Assembly (NCBI GenBank): GCA_947426355.1
Contig: CANEDU010000007.1
Coordinates: 1 to 35,739, forward strand
Origin: an uncultured Adlercreutzia sp.
GTDB lineage: Bacteria > Actinomycetota > Coriobacteriia > Coriobacteriales > Eggerthellaceae
Reading direction: 5' to 3'
Length of the DNA: 35,739 nucleotides
Shown here: positions 8,245 through 17,721 of the stretch, one piece after another
How the letters are laid out: each line of letters opens with the position of its first letter
Position numbering within the stretch: the stretch's first letter is position 1
The notes under the pieces: model-generated
What the model was told of the DNA's origin: nothing
Seen by the model: the letters and a program-made list of their open reading frames with translations, nothing else
Database searches by the model: none
Program-made: the position numbers and the translations under genes

Positions 8245-10428
8245 ATGCGGTGCAATCCAACGAGGCGGACCTTTTTGAAGGGAACCGCCGCCACAGCCGT
8301 CTTGGCGGCAGGGGGCGCCTGCTCCCTGGGAGCGTGGCAGCGCGAGCAGGCCGAGGCGGCTGGCGCGCTGACGTCGGGCCCGTCGCTGTGCAACGGCTGT
8401 TCCAGTAAGTGCGGTCTTGTGGCCACTACGCGCGACGGCCGTCTGTGGACGGTCGAGGGTATGGAGGAGCATCCCTACTCCAAGGGGACGCTTTGCGGGC
8501 GCGGCCACGGCACGGCCCAGTGGGCCTATTCCGATGGTCGTTTGACCCAGCCCATGAAGCGTGTCGAGGACGGCAGCTTCGCGCCCATAAGCTGGGACGA
8601 TGCCTTCGCTGAAATTGGCGCGAAGGTGCAGGAGATCGTGGCCGAGGCCGGCCCCGAGGCTTTAGCCATCATTCAGGACCCGCGGCCGTCGGGCAAGTAC
8701 TACAGCAAGCGGTTCATGAACGCACTCGGCTCGGCCAACGTGTACACCCACGCAGCGGCGTGCAACCTCTCGAAGGAGAGCGGCATCGAGCAGGCCACGG
8801 GCGCTCAGAACTTCTCCGTGGACTTCGCTAACACCAAGATGGTGGTCTTCATCGGCCGCAGCTACGGCGACGCTATCCGCCCCTCTTCGGTGAAGAGCCT
8901 TGCTGGGGCCGCCGCGAAGGGCGCGCGCGTGGTCATTGTGGACCCGCGTCTGAACAACACGGGCGTTTTCGCCACCGACTGGGTGCCCATCAAGCCGGGA
9001 ACCGACATCGCCTTGCTGCTCGGCATCGCCAACGTGCTGGTCACGCGCGATCTGTACGACCACGAGTTCGTGGAACAGCACGCGGTGGGCTTCCCCGAGT
9101 TCGCCGCCCAGGTGGCCGACTACACCCCCGAATGGGCCGAGGGCATCTGCGACGTGCCGGCGGCCACCATCGAGGAGCTGGCCGAGTCCTTGGCCGCCGC
9201 GGCGCCGGCGTGCGCCATCGAGCCCTCGTGGCGCGCGGCCTTCGGGTGCGCCTACCAGAACTCCTTCGAGACGGCGCGTTGCGTGTGCGCGGTGAACGCC
9301 CTGCTCGGCAGCTGGGGCCAGAAGGGCGGGGCGCTCCTGACCTCGTCTCCCAAGGCAGGCGACCTTGACCCTGCGAAGTTCCCCAAGGTGCCCGCGCCCG
9401 CTTCCCCGCGTCTGGGCGATGAGGAGTACCCGCTGGCGCTTTCCGGCACCGGCACCAACCTGGCCGTGCTGAACGGCTGCAACGACGGCGCCATCCAGGG
9501 CGTGTTCTTCTACAACTCCAACGCCGTGCAGGGCTACGCGCAGCCGGCGAAATGGCGCGAGGCCCTGGCCAAGGCGAAGCTCGTGGTGACCATCGACGTG
9601 CAAATGAGCGAGACGGCCTTGGAATCCGACTACGTGCTGCCCGAGTGCACGGTGCTCGAGCGCTTGGAACTCCCCGAGTTCATCGGCGGCAAGAAGCACT
9701 ATGTGGCCCTGCGCACGCCGGTACTCGAGCGCATCCATCCCGAGACGAAGCCGTGCGACGAGATCTTCGCGGGGCTTGCCGAGGCGTGCGGCGTGGGGCA
9801 GTACTTCCCCTTCACGGTGGAAGAACTCGCCGATGCCCAGCTGGCCAGCGTGGGCACCTCGCTTGACGAAGTGCGCGAGGCCGGCATCGTGGAACTGACC
9901 GATCCCGAGTTCGCCTACGGCGTGCCCACGTTCAAGACGCCTACGGAGAAGTTCCAGTTCACATCTGAGAAGGTGGGCACCGCGGGGCTCAACCCGGTTA
10001 TCGGCTATGTGGGCCGTCTCGTGGAGCCTGCGGAAGGCGAGTTCTTCCTCGTCGGCGGCAAGCAGGGCATCCACTCCCACACCATGACCATGAACCTGGA
10101 GGCGCTCAACGCCATTTCCCGCGAGTATGGGCTGGAGCGTTTGTGGATGGCCACGTCCGATGCGGAGTCGCTGGGCATCGCCGACGGCGATACGGTGGAG
10201 GTCGAGTCGAGCGAAGCTACAGGTCAGGTGACCGTAAAGGTGACCGAGCGCTTGAAGCCCGGCGTGCTGTTCCTGCCGACGCACTACGGCAGCACGTCGC
10301 CCTATCTGACGCGGGCGCAGGGTCTTGGCATCAACATGATGGATTTCGTTCCGCTGCACCTTGAGCCCAAGGTCGGCTCGGTTATGAGCCAGGAAGTGGC
10401 GGTGAAGGTTAGGAAGGTGGAAGGCTGA
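8245..10428 (+). CDS. Tat-exported molybdopterin oxidoreductase catalytic subunit (PsrA/PhsA-like branch)
   Basis: Tat motif RRTFLKG; 4Fe-4S motif CNGCSSKCGL...GTLCGRG; start at MRCNPTRRTFLKG; ACNLSKESG segment at the likely Mo-ligand region. Confidence 0.9.
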   Translation: MRCNPTRRTFLKGTAATAVLAAGGACSLGAWQREQAEAAGALTSGPSLCNGCSSKCGLVATTRDGRLWTVEGMEEHPYSKGTLCGRGHGTAQWAYSDGRLTQPMKRVEDGSFAPISWDDAFAEIGAKVQEIVAEAGPEALAIIQDPRPSGKYYSKRFMNALGSANVYTHAAACNLSKESGIEQATGAQNFSVDFANTKMVVFIGRSYGDAIRPSSVKSLAGAAAKGARVVIVDPRLNNTGVFATDWVPIKPGTDIALLLGIANVLVTRDLYDHEFVEQHAVGFPEFAAQVADYTPEWAEGICDVPAATIEELAESLAAAAPACAIEPSWRAAFGCAYQNSFETARCVCAVNALLGSWGQKGGALLTSSPKAGDLDPAKFPKVPAPASPRLGDEEYPLALSGTGTNLAVLNGCNDGAIQGVFFYNSNAVQGYAQPAKWREALAKAKLVVTIDVQMSETALESDYVLPECTVLERLELPEFIGGKKHYVALRTPVLERIHPETKPCDEIFAGLAEACGVGQYFPFTVEELADAQLASVGTSLDEVREAGIVELTDPEFAYGVPTFKTPTEKFQFTSEKVGTAGLNPVIGYVGRLVEPAEGEFFLVGGKQGIHSHTMTMNLEALNAISREYGLERLWMATSDAESLGIADGDTVEVESSEATGQVTVKVTERLKPGVLFLPTHYGSTSPYLTRAQGLGINMMDFVPLHLEPKVGSVMSQEVAVKVRKVEG

Positions 10429-10964
10429 TGGCCCGGTACGGAATGCTCATCAACACGAAGAAGTGCGTCGGGTGCTACGCCTGCCGCGTAGCATGCCAGA
10501 TGGTGAACAGCCTGGCGCCCGAGGAGTCCTTCATCTCGTTCAACGAGCTGGAGCAGGGAAGCTATCCCAATGTGTACGCGGAAGTGGTGCCCGTGCAGTG
10601 CATGCACTGCGAGGACGCGCCCTGCGAGGCCGTGTGTCCCACCCATGCCACCTACACCACCGATTCGGGTGTAGTGCTGGTGGACGAGGGCAAGTGCATC
10701 GGCTGCAAGTACTGCATGGCCGCCTGCCCCTACGGCGCGCGCGTGCAGATCGAGGAGACCGGCGTGATAGAGAAGTGCCGCTTCTGCTGGTACGAGGGCG
10801 AGCCGGGCAACCCGCCGCGGTGCGTGAACACCTGCATTTCGGGCGCCCGCATCTTCGGCGATTTGGACGACCCGGAAAGCGAGATCTGCCGGGAGATCGC
10901 CCGCACCAACGCCCAGCCTCTGGCGGGCAATCTGACCGCTGCGAAAATCTATTACGTGAGGTGA
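10428..10964 (+). CDS. 4Fe-4S ferredoxin-type electron-transfer subunit
   Basis: CVGCYACRVACQ, CMHCEDAPCEAVCP, CIGCKYCMAACPYGAR, CRFCWY motifs (four cluster sites). Confidence 0.93.
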   Translation: MARYGMLINTKKCVGCYACRVACQMVNSLAPEESFISFNELEQGSYPNVYAEVVPVQCMHCEDAPCEAVCPTHATYTTDSGVVLVDEGKCIGCKYCMAACPYGARVQIEETGVIEKCRFCWYEGEPGNPPRCVNTCISGARIFGDLDDPESEICREIARTNAQPLAGNLTAAKIYYVR

Positions 10965-10970
10965 TGACCG

Positions 10971-11837
10971 ATGGTTTGGGGACCTATGATCGCATGGTAT
11001 CTGTTTCTGGCAGGTGCCTCCGCCGGGGCTTTTCTCACGGCGGCGTTTGTTGAAGCGAAGTATCCCGATAGCGTGAAGATGCGCGTCGCGGGCCGCATCA
11101 TTGCCCCGGTGTTTCTGGGCGTGGGTCTGATCATGCTCATGCTGGACGCCGAGGCGGGCCTGCGCAATCCGCTGCGCTTCTTCTACCTGGTGATGAACCC
11201 GGGCTCGGTGATGACGCTGGGCGTGTACTTCATCTGCCTGTTCATGCCCGTCTCGTTGGTGGCGGCCCTGCTTGAGGTACTGCGTCGCCCCGTGCCGAAG
11301 TGGCTCACGTGGACGGGTATCGTGTCGGCGTTCTGCGTGGCGGCCTACACAGGCTTTCTGCTGGGCGTGGTGCAGGCCTACCCCCTGTGGAACAACGCCA
11401 TCCTGCCGGTGCTGTTCGTGGTGTCGGCTCTGTCGGCGGGTTTGGCCGCCACGAGTTTGGTGGGCCTGGTAACCGACCGCGAGCGCTTCGAGCAGATGTG
11501 GCTCATCAAGAAGAGCCACGTGATTCTGTCGGCCATCGAGATGGTGGTGCTCGCCACCATGCTCATCATCGTGAGCGCTGGCAGCGTAGAGGGGGCCGCG
11601 TCGGTGGCGTCTCTCGTATCGGGCGAGTACGCGCCCATGTTCTGGGGCGGCCTGGTGCTGCTCGGCCTGGTGGCGCCCTTCGCCATCGAAGGCTGGCCGG
11701 TATTCATCACGCGCAAGGTGGAGACATCCACCACATCCATGGTGGTGAGCGTCATTGGCGAAGGCGGCGTGCTGGTAGGCGGCTTCCTGCTGCGCCTGCT
11801 GGTCATCCTGGCCGCGCTGCCGGTGGTGTACTTGTAG
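10971..11837 (+). CDS. NrfD/PsrC-type polysulfide-reductase-like membrane subunit
   Basis: Polytopic protein beginning MVWGPMIAWYLFLAGASAGAFL, typical of NrfD/PsrC; operon context. Confidence 0.88.
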   Translation: MVWGPMIAWYLFLAGASAGAFLTAAFVEAKYPDSVKMRVAGRIIAPVFLGVGLIMLMLDAEAGLRNPLRFFYLVMNPGSVMTLGVYFICLFMPVSLVAALLEVLRRPVPKWLTWTGIVSAFCVAAYTGFLLGVVQAYPLWNNAILPVLFVVSALSAGLAATSLVGLVTDRERFEQMWLIKKSHVILSAIEMVVLATMLIIVSAGSVEGAASVASLVSGEYAPMFWGGLVLLGLVAPFAIEGWPVFITRKVETSTTSMVVSVIGEGGVLVGGFLLRLLVILAALPVVYL

Positions 11838-11849
11838 CTGAAGTTCGGG

Positions 11850-11875
11850 CGCCCGCTTGATGCGGGCGTCTTTTT
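11850..11875 (+). terminator. Rho-independent terminator
   Basis: cgcccgc-ttgat-gcgggcg followed by tctttttct. Confidence 0.75.
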
Positions 11876-13399
11876 CTACTCCTCGTCCAGGGTGATGCGG
11901 TCGATGCGGGCGGCCAGGTCGCTGCCGCGCTCGTAGAACTGCAGGTTCTGGTTGTGGGCGAAGTAGCGCTCGCAGCCGTGGTCGTTGATGAAGGCCATGC
12001 CCGCGCGACTCACCGACAGGTCGGTTACCAGCATGAGCATCTCCTGGCCCTCGCCGAAGGCCTCTTCCACGAACTTGAACACGTTGTCGAGCGCTGTGGA
12101 GGCCGCATCTACCGAGGCGTCAAGCTCGTCTAAGCGCTCGTTGAAGCGCTCGCGCAGCAGGTCGAACGCGGCGCCGTCGGGCAGCTCGGCCCCGGTGCGC
12201 AGCACCTCGTCCAAAAGCCCGATGGCGCGCTCGAAGGAACGGTAGCGCTCCTCGGAAAGCAGGCTCGATGCGCGTTCCACATAGCGGGTATGCGCCAGCT
12301 CGGTGCTTGTGGCGCGAATGAGCGCGGAGGCATCGGAGGCGTCGGCTATGCCCTCGGCGGCCAGACGCTCCTTCAGGTCGGCCAGCACGCCGTGGGTGAA
12401 GGCGGCGGCCTTTTCCTCCATCACCGCCTGGCGCAGCACGCCCACAGTGGCGTCCACCACCAGCCCCATCACAGCCACGCGCTCGTCGAAGGGCGCCCGC
12501 CGCGCGCGCTCGGCCAGGCCCACCTCGGCGGTGCCGTCCAAGATGCGGTCGATCTGATAGTCGCTGCGGTACTTGGTGAACAGGTCGTAGTACATCGCGA
12601 ACCGCTTCGCGATATCGGCGTTCTGCACGTACTGTTCCACCAGCAGCTCGTCCACCGCAAGGCCCTGGGCCTCGTAGAGCTTGATCATGGCCGACAGGTC
12701 GTCCCAGCCGCGGGCCGTCACGAACGACGCGCCGTCGGGGGTGGCTTCCACGGCGTAGAAGTGCCCGCGCTCGATATCCAGGTAGGTGATGACGGCCGGG
12801 TGCACCTCGCTGGCCACGGCGAACTCGCGCCACACGTCGTAGTCGGGCTCCACCTCGATGCGCTTCAAGCGGTCCCAGGTGGCAATGTCGAAATCGCGGG
12901 CCGTGCGGTTGTACTCGGGCGGGTTGCCGGCCGTTACCACAATCCAGCCGGCGGGCACCGCGTGGCGCCCGAACACCTTGTACTGCAAGAACTGCAGCAT
13001 AGCCGGCGTGAGCGTTTCGGACACGCAGTTGATCTCGTCCAGGAACAGGATGCCCTCGGTACGCCCCGTGGTTTCCATGGCCTCGTACACCGACGCGATG
13101 ATCTCGCTCATGGTGTACTCTGACACCTGGTAATCCTGGCCGCCGTAGGTCTTCGTGGCGATGAAGGGCAGGCCCAGCGCGCTCTGGCGCGTGTGGTGGG
13201 TCATGGAGTAGGACACGAAGCCCACTTCCAGCTCCTGGGCGATCTGCTCCATGATGGCCGTCTTGCCGATACCCGGCGCGCCCAGCAGGAACACCGGGCG
13301 CTGCCGCTCGGCCGGCAGCAGGTAGTTGCCGAACTCGTCCTTGGTGAAGTAGGCCACCATGGCGTTTTTGATCTGCTGCTTCGCTTCCCGAATGTTCAT
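11876..13399 (-). CDS. MoxR-like AAA+ ATPase
   Basis: Walker A 'LLGAPGIGKTAIMEQIA', Walker B 'GILFLDEINCV', AAA core; adjacent to a VWA-like protein. Confidence 0.88.
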   Translation of the reverse strand: MNIREAKQQIKNAMVAYFTKDEFGNYLLPAERQRPVFLLGAPGIGKTAIMEQIAQELEVGFVSYSMTHHTRQSALGLPFIATKTYGGQDYQVSEYTMSEIIASVYEAMETTGRTEGILFLDEINCVSETLTPAMLQFLQYKVFGRHAVPAGWIVVTAGNPPEYNRTARDFDIATWDRLKRIEVEPDYDVWREFAVASEVHPAVITYLDIERGHFYAVEATPDGASFVTARGWDDLSAMIKLYEAQGLAVDELLVEQYVQNADIAKRFAMYYDLFTKYRSDYQIDRILDGTAEVGLAERARRAPFDERVAVMGLVVDATVGVLRQAVMEEKAAAFTHGVLADLKERLAAEGIADASDASALIRATSTELAHTRYVERASSLLSEERYRSFERAIGLLDEVLRTGAELPDGAAFDLLRERFNERLDELDASVDAASTALDNVFKFVEEAFGEGQEMLMLVTDLSVSRAGMAFINDHGCERYFAHNQNLQFYERGSDLAARIDRITLDEE

Positions 13400-13456
13400 A
13401 GAGGCTCCTTAAGGGGTGCGGGGGGTGACTGGCATGCTAGAGCTGGACGGCGACTC

Positions 13457-15010
13457 TCACAATGGCTCCTCTTCCAATACGAAGGTGTCGTCCAGTACCA
13501 CTTTCATGGCCCATGGGGGCACAGGCGCGCTCGCGGCGGCGTCGTCGGAATCGAGGAACACAAAGGCGCTCTCGAAAGGCGGCCGCCGCGCGGGGTAGGT
13601 CCCTTGGCCGTCGGTGAAGTAAATGAGGCCGCCCAAATCGTTCAGCTCGCCGGCGGCCAGGGCATCTTCCACGAAGCGGAACACGGGGCGGAAGTCGGTG
13701 CCGCCGAGTCCCTTGATGACGGGGTTGTCCAGGTAGCGCTCAAGATCTTGCAGGCAGGTGATACGCGCCACGTCGGTGACGGCCGCGTCGCACTGCACGA
13801 TGAGCACGTTCATCTGTGTGAAGAAGCTGGCTTCGTCGGCTAAGATGGAGTAGGTGCGCTCGATGAACTTCCGCACGAGGCCGTCTTTGGTGGAGGCCGA
13901 GGTGTCGATGGCGATGACGAAGTCGCGGATGCGCTTCTCCTCGGCGAACTCCACCGGCTCCACGAGCGGCAGGTTGCCGTAGAGGGAGAGGCCGTAGGTG
14001 TAGAACACGTAGTCGAACTCGTCGTCGTTTACGCGAATTTGCTCGCCCATGCGCGCGAACTTCCGTAGGAAGGCGCGGTAGTCGTGCTTCTCGCGGGTGA
14101 CCTTGCGCAGGTTCATGGCGAGGTTCGATCCCTCGATGCCCCACAGTTTCGCGTAGGCGTCCAGCTGGATGCCCATTTCCAGGGCGGCGTTCTCCCACTG
14201 CTCGCGGGAGCGGTCCAGCTGCACGGTGTCGGCGAAGCGCTCGCCGATGGCTCGGGCGGCGTGCTCGGGCGCCTTCTTCTGGGTGATGTCAGCGGAGTCC
14301 ATGGCGCGATGGGCTTTGTGCGAGTAGGGCACGTCGGCCGCCTCGTCGGGAATGTCCATATCGGTGCCGGGGGTGTCGGCCGCACCGGCGGCGGCGCTGC
14401 GCTGGCCCTCGCCCTCGGCCGCCTCGCCCTCGGGTGCCGTGTCGCCCTCGCCCTCGGCGATGACGATGGCGTGCCACGGGCGGTGATCGTCCACGTGGAA
14501 GCGCGCGCCCAGGCGGGCGAGCTCGTCGTCGGTGGCGCCGGCCTCGCGTCGGTCGCGCAGGGCGGCGTACACGCGCTCGGCGGTCATGAGGCCGGCCTCG
14601 GCGGCCATGCGCTCCAGCTCGGGGCGCGAGGCCGCAGCCTGGGGCGTGCGCGTGGCGGGCAGATCCAGCTGGTCGATTACCGATTCCACCACCATGTCAC
14701 AGGCGATGTCCCACAGGTCGGGCTCGACGTTCGCGCCCGGGTACAGATGCAGAAACACGTTATGGAGCACCACGTGTAGGTAGGCGCGGCTGGCCTCGGC
14801 AGGATCGGCCGCGTAGGTGCGTGCCCAGTGAGCGGGATTGAAGCGCAGGTGCGCCCCATCGGTGGCCAGGGTTGCGCCGGGCTGCGGCAGGGGAGTCAGG
14901 CGGGCGAAGGCGGCGCTCATGAAGCGCAAGTTCACGAGCAGGCCGTTGCGCACGAGGTCGAGCGCTTCCAGCGCCAGCGCTTCCACGTCGCTGCTGCGGT
15001 TGTCGCGCAC
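13457..15010 (-). CDS. VWA-like / DUF2201-type putative metallopeptidase protein
   Basis: 'RDFVIAIDTSASTKDGLV' MIDAS-like segment; N-terminal 'HVVLHNVFLHLYPG'; paired with MoxR. Confidence 0.8.
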   Translation of the reverse strand: MRDNRSSDVEALALEALDLVRNGLLVNLRFMSAAFARLTPLPQPGATLATDGAHLRFNPAHWARTYAADPAEASRAYLHVVLHNVFLHLYPGANVEPDLWDIACDMVVESVIDQLDLPATRTPQAAASRPELERMAAEAGLMTAERVYAALRDRREAGATDDELARLGARFHVDDHRPWHAIVIAEGEGDTAPEGEAAEGEGQRSAAAGAADTPGTDMDIPDEAADVPYSHKAHRAMDSADITQKKAPEHAARAIGERFADTVQLDRSREQWENAALEMGIQLDAYAKLWGIEGSNLAMNLRKVTREKHDYRAFLRKFARMGEQIRVNDDEFDYVFYTYGLSLYGNLPLVEPVEFAEEKRIRDFVIAIDTSASTKDGLVRKFIERTYSILADEASFFTQMNVLIVQCDAAVTDVARITCLQDLERYLDNPVIKGLGGTDFRPVFRFVEDALAAGELNDLGGLIYFTDGQGTYPARRPPFESAFVFLDSDDAAASAPVPPWAMKVVLDDTFVLEEEPL

Positions 15011-15166
15011 GGCCCCTCGCCTCCTCTCGCTGGTGGGCTCGTTTTACGTTTGTGGCCACAAGCGCAATCTGCCTTGTCGTTGTGCTCGCTTGCGGCGTAG
15101 TGTAGCATGGGGCGCACACGGGGTAAACAGCCCCATGACCTCCGAATTGGGAAGGTGCACAAAATT

Positions 15167-17488
15167 ATGAACACGGACACGCTGGTCTTTCGTGACGATG
15201 CGACTTCTATAGACAATCTTGTTGCGCGCGTGTGCGAAAGCCCTCTGACTATGAGTCTGGACGATGTGACGGTGGAGGAGCCCGGTCACGCCATCGAGGG
15301 GGAGAACTGGCGTCCGCAGCTGGCGCCCTATGAGCCATGGGTGCACGATGCAGCGCTCGATGAATCCAGTGAGCTTGCCGGCGCCGACGGAGATTTGTTC
15401 ATCGTGGGGGCACTCGGCATGGGCATCTCCGATGAGGAGCGCATAGCCCTCATCGGAGATGCGGTGCACGGAGGTGCGGGGGAGCGGGAGGCGGTGCGCG
15501 GAAGCGCGGGGGAGCGGGGTACGTCGTGCGAAAGCGCGGGGGAGCAGGGCGAGCCTGCTCGCGCGCTGACGCCCCACGAGCTGTGGACGCTGGGTCAGAC
15601 GCCGCGTTGGACGCCGCCTGAGGAGGATGCTACGGATCAGCATTGTGAAACATCTGAATGCCGTGAAACACTCGAATCAAACCGTGAAACGCTCAATACC
15701 GACCGTGAAACATTTTTACAGACCTGTGAAACAATGGGAGGCGATGCAGCACCTGATGAGCTGCGCCACTTCGCTACCAATGTGCCTCTGACAGTGCGGC
15801 GCGATGGCGATGGCTTTGCGGTGTCGGCGGTGCACCTGGGCGTATTGGCCGAGCACGGGCTGCCCGCCGACAACCTGGTGGTCGTGGTTCCGTCGTCCAT
15901 CGATGGCGTGCCCGTCACGCGCATTGCCTCGGAGGCCTTCGCTCGACGCTTTACGAGCGGCGCTCACGTGCGCCTTCTGGTAGTGCCCGATACGGTGGAA
16001 GTGGTGGGCGCCCAAGCATTCGGCTCGGTGTGCGCCGAAACGGTGTATCTGGGCGCGGGCGTGCGTACCTACGATCCGGCTCCGCTGGATCTGGCGCTGC
16101 CGAACCCGCGGCTGGAGGCGCGTCGCTACCGGGTAAGCGCCGCCAACGAGCGCCTCGCCGTGCAAGACGGTTGCTTGCTGGAGAAGATGGGCGATACGAA
16201 TGCGGAAGGCTGGGGAGACTGCCATGGCGTAACAGAGGACAGGTCAAGCGGCTCTGATGCCGGGAAGAACGCGGACGTTCCGTCCGATGAGTCCACACCA
16301 TTTAGCGGCTCGTGGCGGCTGCTGTTCGCGGAAGCCCCTTACGAGGAGCGGCTCGCTCTTCCCGAAGGCGTGCGCGTGATGGGGCCGGCCGCCTTTGCGA
16401 AGAGCTGCCCACCCCCGCGCGTGCTGGACGCTCCCGACTCGCTGATGCGGGTCGACGGCGCGGTGCATCCCGAGACCATCTGGCGGGGCAGCGACCGGGG
16501 CGCTCTCGCGCGCATCGTGCAGCGCTGCGGCGGTCGCGTCACCGATTTCCAGGCGGTAGAGGAAGACCAGTGCTGGTACGGCTTCGCCGACGGCGAGGCG
16601 CGGCTCGTGGCCGGACCGCCCGCGCCCGACTCGGTGTCGCGGCGCTTCTCGTCGGCTGCCCATGCGCGGGTGCGGAAGGGCGCGGCGCTCTCGCCTCGCG
16701 AGATTGCCGCGGAAGCAGCGGCAGCCCTGGTGGCGCCCGCGCCCGTGACTGACCGGTTGGCGCTGCCCCGTATGGTTCAGGGCATGCCGCTCACGACCAT
16801 CGCCGAGCGCGCCCTCATCACGGCGCCGGCCACGCTGGCATTGCCCGACACGGTGCGCACAGTGCACGACGGAAACGCCTGCAAGGGCACGCGCAAGCTC
16901 ATGTTGCCCGCGGGCTTGCAGTCCATCGGCGCCCACTGCTTCTGCTCGCGCAGCCTGGTGGGACCGGTGCTCATTCCCGCAAGCGTGGAAAGCATCGGCG
17001 AGGGCAGCTTCGAGTACGCCGTGGTGCGGCTGGAAGCTGCCGATGCGGTGGTGCACGTCACATCCGACCAGCTCATAAGCTGCTTTACGGAAGCGGCTGC
17101 GGGTGGCGTGCCCTTCGATTTCGCCCGCTACGACGATCAACTGCTCGTCGGTCGTGGGCTGCCCGATCACCTGGGCGCCCTGCTGCATCGCGTGGCGGCC
17201 TCCTTCCGTCTCGCGCCCGAGATGCGCGCTCGCATCGTGGACGCCCTGCGCGAACGCGCCGCTGATGCCGTGGCCTACGTGGCCCGCGAGGGCGACATCG
17301 CCATGGTGCGCGCCCTGGCCGAAGCGGGCTTCCTGGACGACGCGGCGCTGTTCGACCGCCAGATCGAGCGCCTTCGGGCCAGCAACCGCACCGATTGCGT
17401 GCTCTTCCTCATGAACTGGCAGCATGATCGCACCGAGGCTGCCCGCCCCGCCACGCCCCAGCGCGCTCGCGACCGCTTCGCACTGTAG
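15167..17488 (+). CDS. Large LRR_5/BspA-like repeat protein with ankyrin-like C-terminal segment, no evident signal peptide
   Basis: Repeats like 'VPDTVEVVGAQAFGSV', 'LPAGLQSIGAHCF', 'IPASVESIGEGSFEYA'; C-term 'AVAYVAREGDIAMVRALAEAGFLDDAALFDRQIERL'. Start chosen at MNTDTLV (SD-like ggaaggtg). Confidence 0.7.
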   Translation: MNTDTLVFRDDATSIDNLVARVCESPLTMSLDDVTVEEPGHAIEGENWRPQLAPYEPWVHDAALDESSELAGADGDLFIVGALGMGISDEERIALIGDAVHGGAGEREAVRGSAGERGTSCESAGEQGEPARALTPHELWTLGQTPRWTPPEEDATDQHCETSECRETLESNRETLNTDRETFLQTCETMGGDAAPDELRHFATNVPLTVRRDGDGFAVSAVHLGVLAEHGLPADNLVVVVPSSIDGVPVTRIASEAFARRFTSGAHVRLLVVPDTVEVVGAQAFGSVCAETVYLGAGVRTYDPAPLDLALPNPRLEARRYRVSAANERLAVQDGCLLEKMGDTNAEGWGDCHGVTEDRSSGSDAGKNADVPSDESTPFSGSWRLLFAEAPYEERLALPEGVRVMGPAAFAKSCPPPRVLDAPDSLMRVDGAVHPETIWRGSDRGALARIVQRCGGRVTDFQAVEEDQCWYGFADGEARLVAGPPAPDSVSRRFSSAAHARVRKGAALSPREIAAEAAAALVAPAPVTDRLALPRMVQGMPLTTIAERALITAPATLALPDTVRTVHDGNACKGTRKLMLPAGLQSIGAHCFCSRSLVGPVLIPASVESIGEGSFEYAVVRLEAADAVVHVTSDQLISCFTEAAAGGVPFDFARYDDQLLVGRGLPDHLGALLHRVAASFRLAPEMRARIVDALRERAADAVAYVAREGDIAMVRALAEAGFLDDAALFDRQIERLRASNRTDCVLFLMNWQHDRTEAARPATPQRARDRFAL
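15644..15733 (+). repeat. Five-copy (T/C)GTGAAAC(A/G) array at 18-21 bp spacing, inside a CDS
   Basis: Copies start at 15644, 15662, 15683, 15704, 15725. Confidence 0.9.
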
Positions 17489-17521
17489 GCGGTCAGGGCA
17501 ACAGGGCGAGAGCCAACTATG

Positions 17522-17654
17522 TTGGAAAACGTGCTTTTTTGGTCAGAAGTACTTGGAAAATGTGCTTTTTGATTTCCGGAAAACACCCAGTTTCACCTGG
17601 CAATATGCGAGAAATCCCAGCTCAGAAGCCTGGACAAAATATCACATTTTCCAA
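17522..17654. repeat. Three copies of TTGGAAAA(C/T)GTG, two direct and one inverted, at a convergent junction
   Basis: 17522 (ttggaaaacgtg), 17553 (ttggaaaatgtg), 17643-17654 (cacattttccaa). Confidence 0.85.
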
Positions 17655-17721
17655 ATCTTCGAGCCGTTAGGAGTACGCTCTGAGCTCTGAGCAGCCTTCA
17701 GGCTCGGGTGCGGACGAGCTT

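Noticed and set aside
8662-10359. 565-aa minus-strand ORF
   Set aside because: Antisense to the molybdopterin subunit; composition typical of shadow ORFs.
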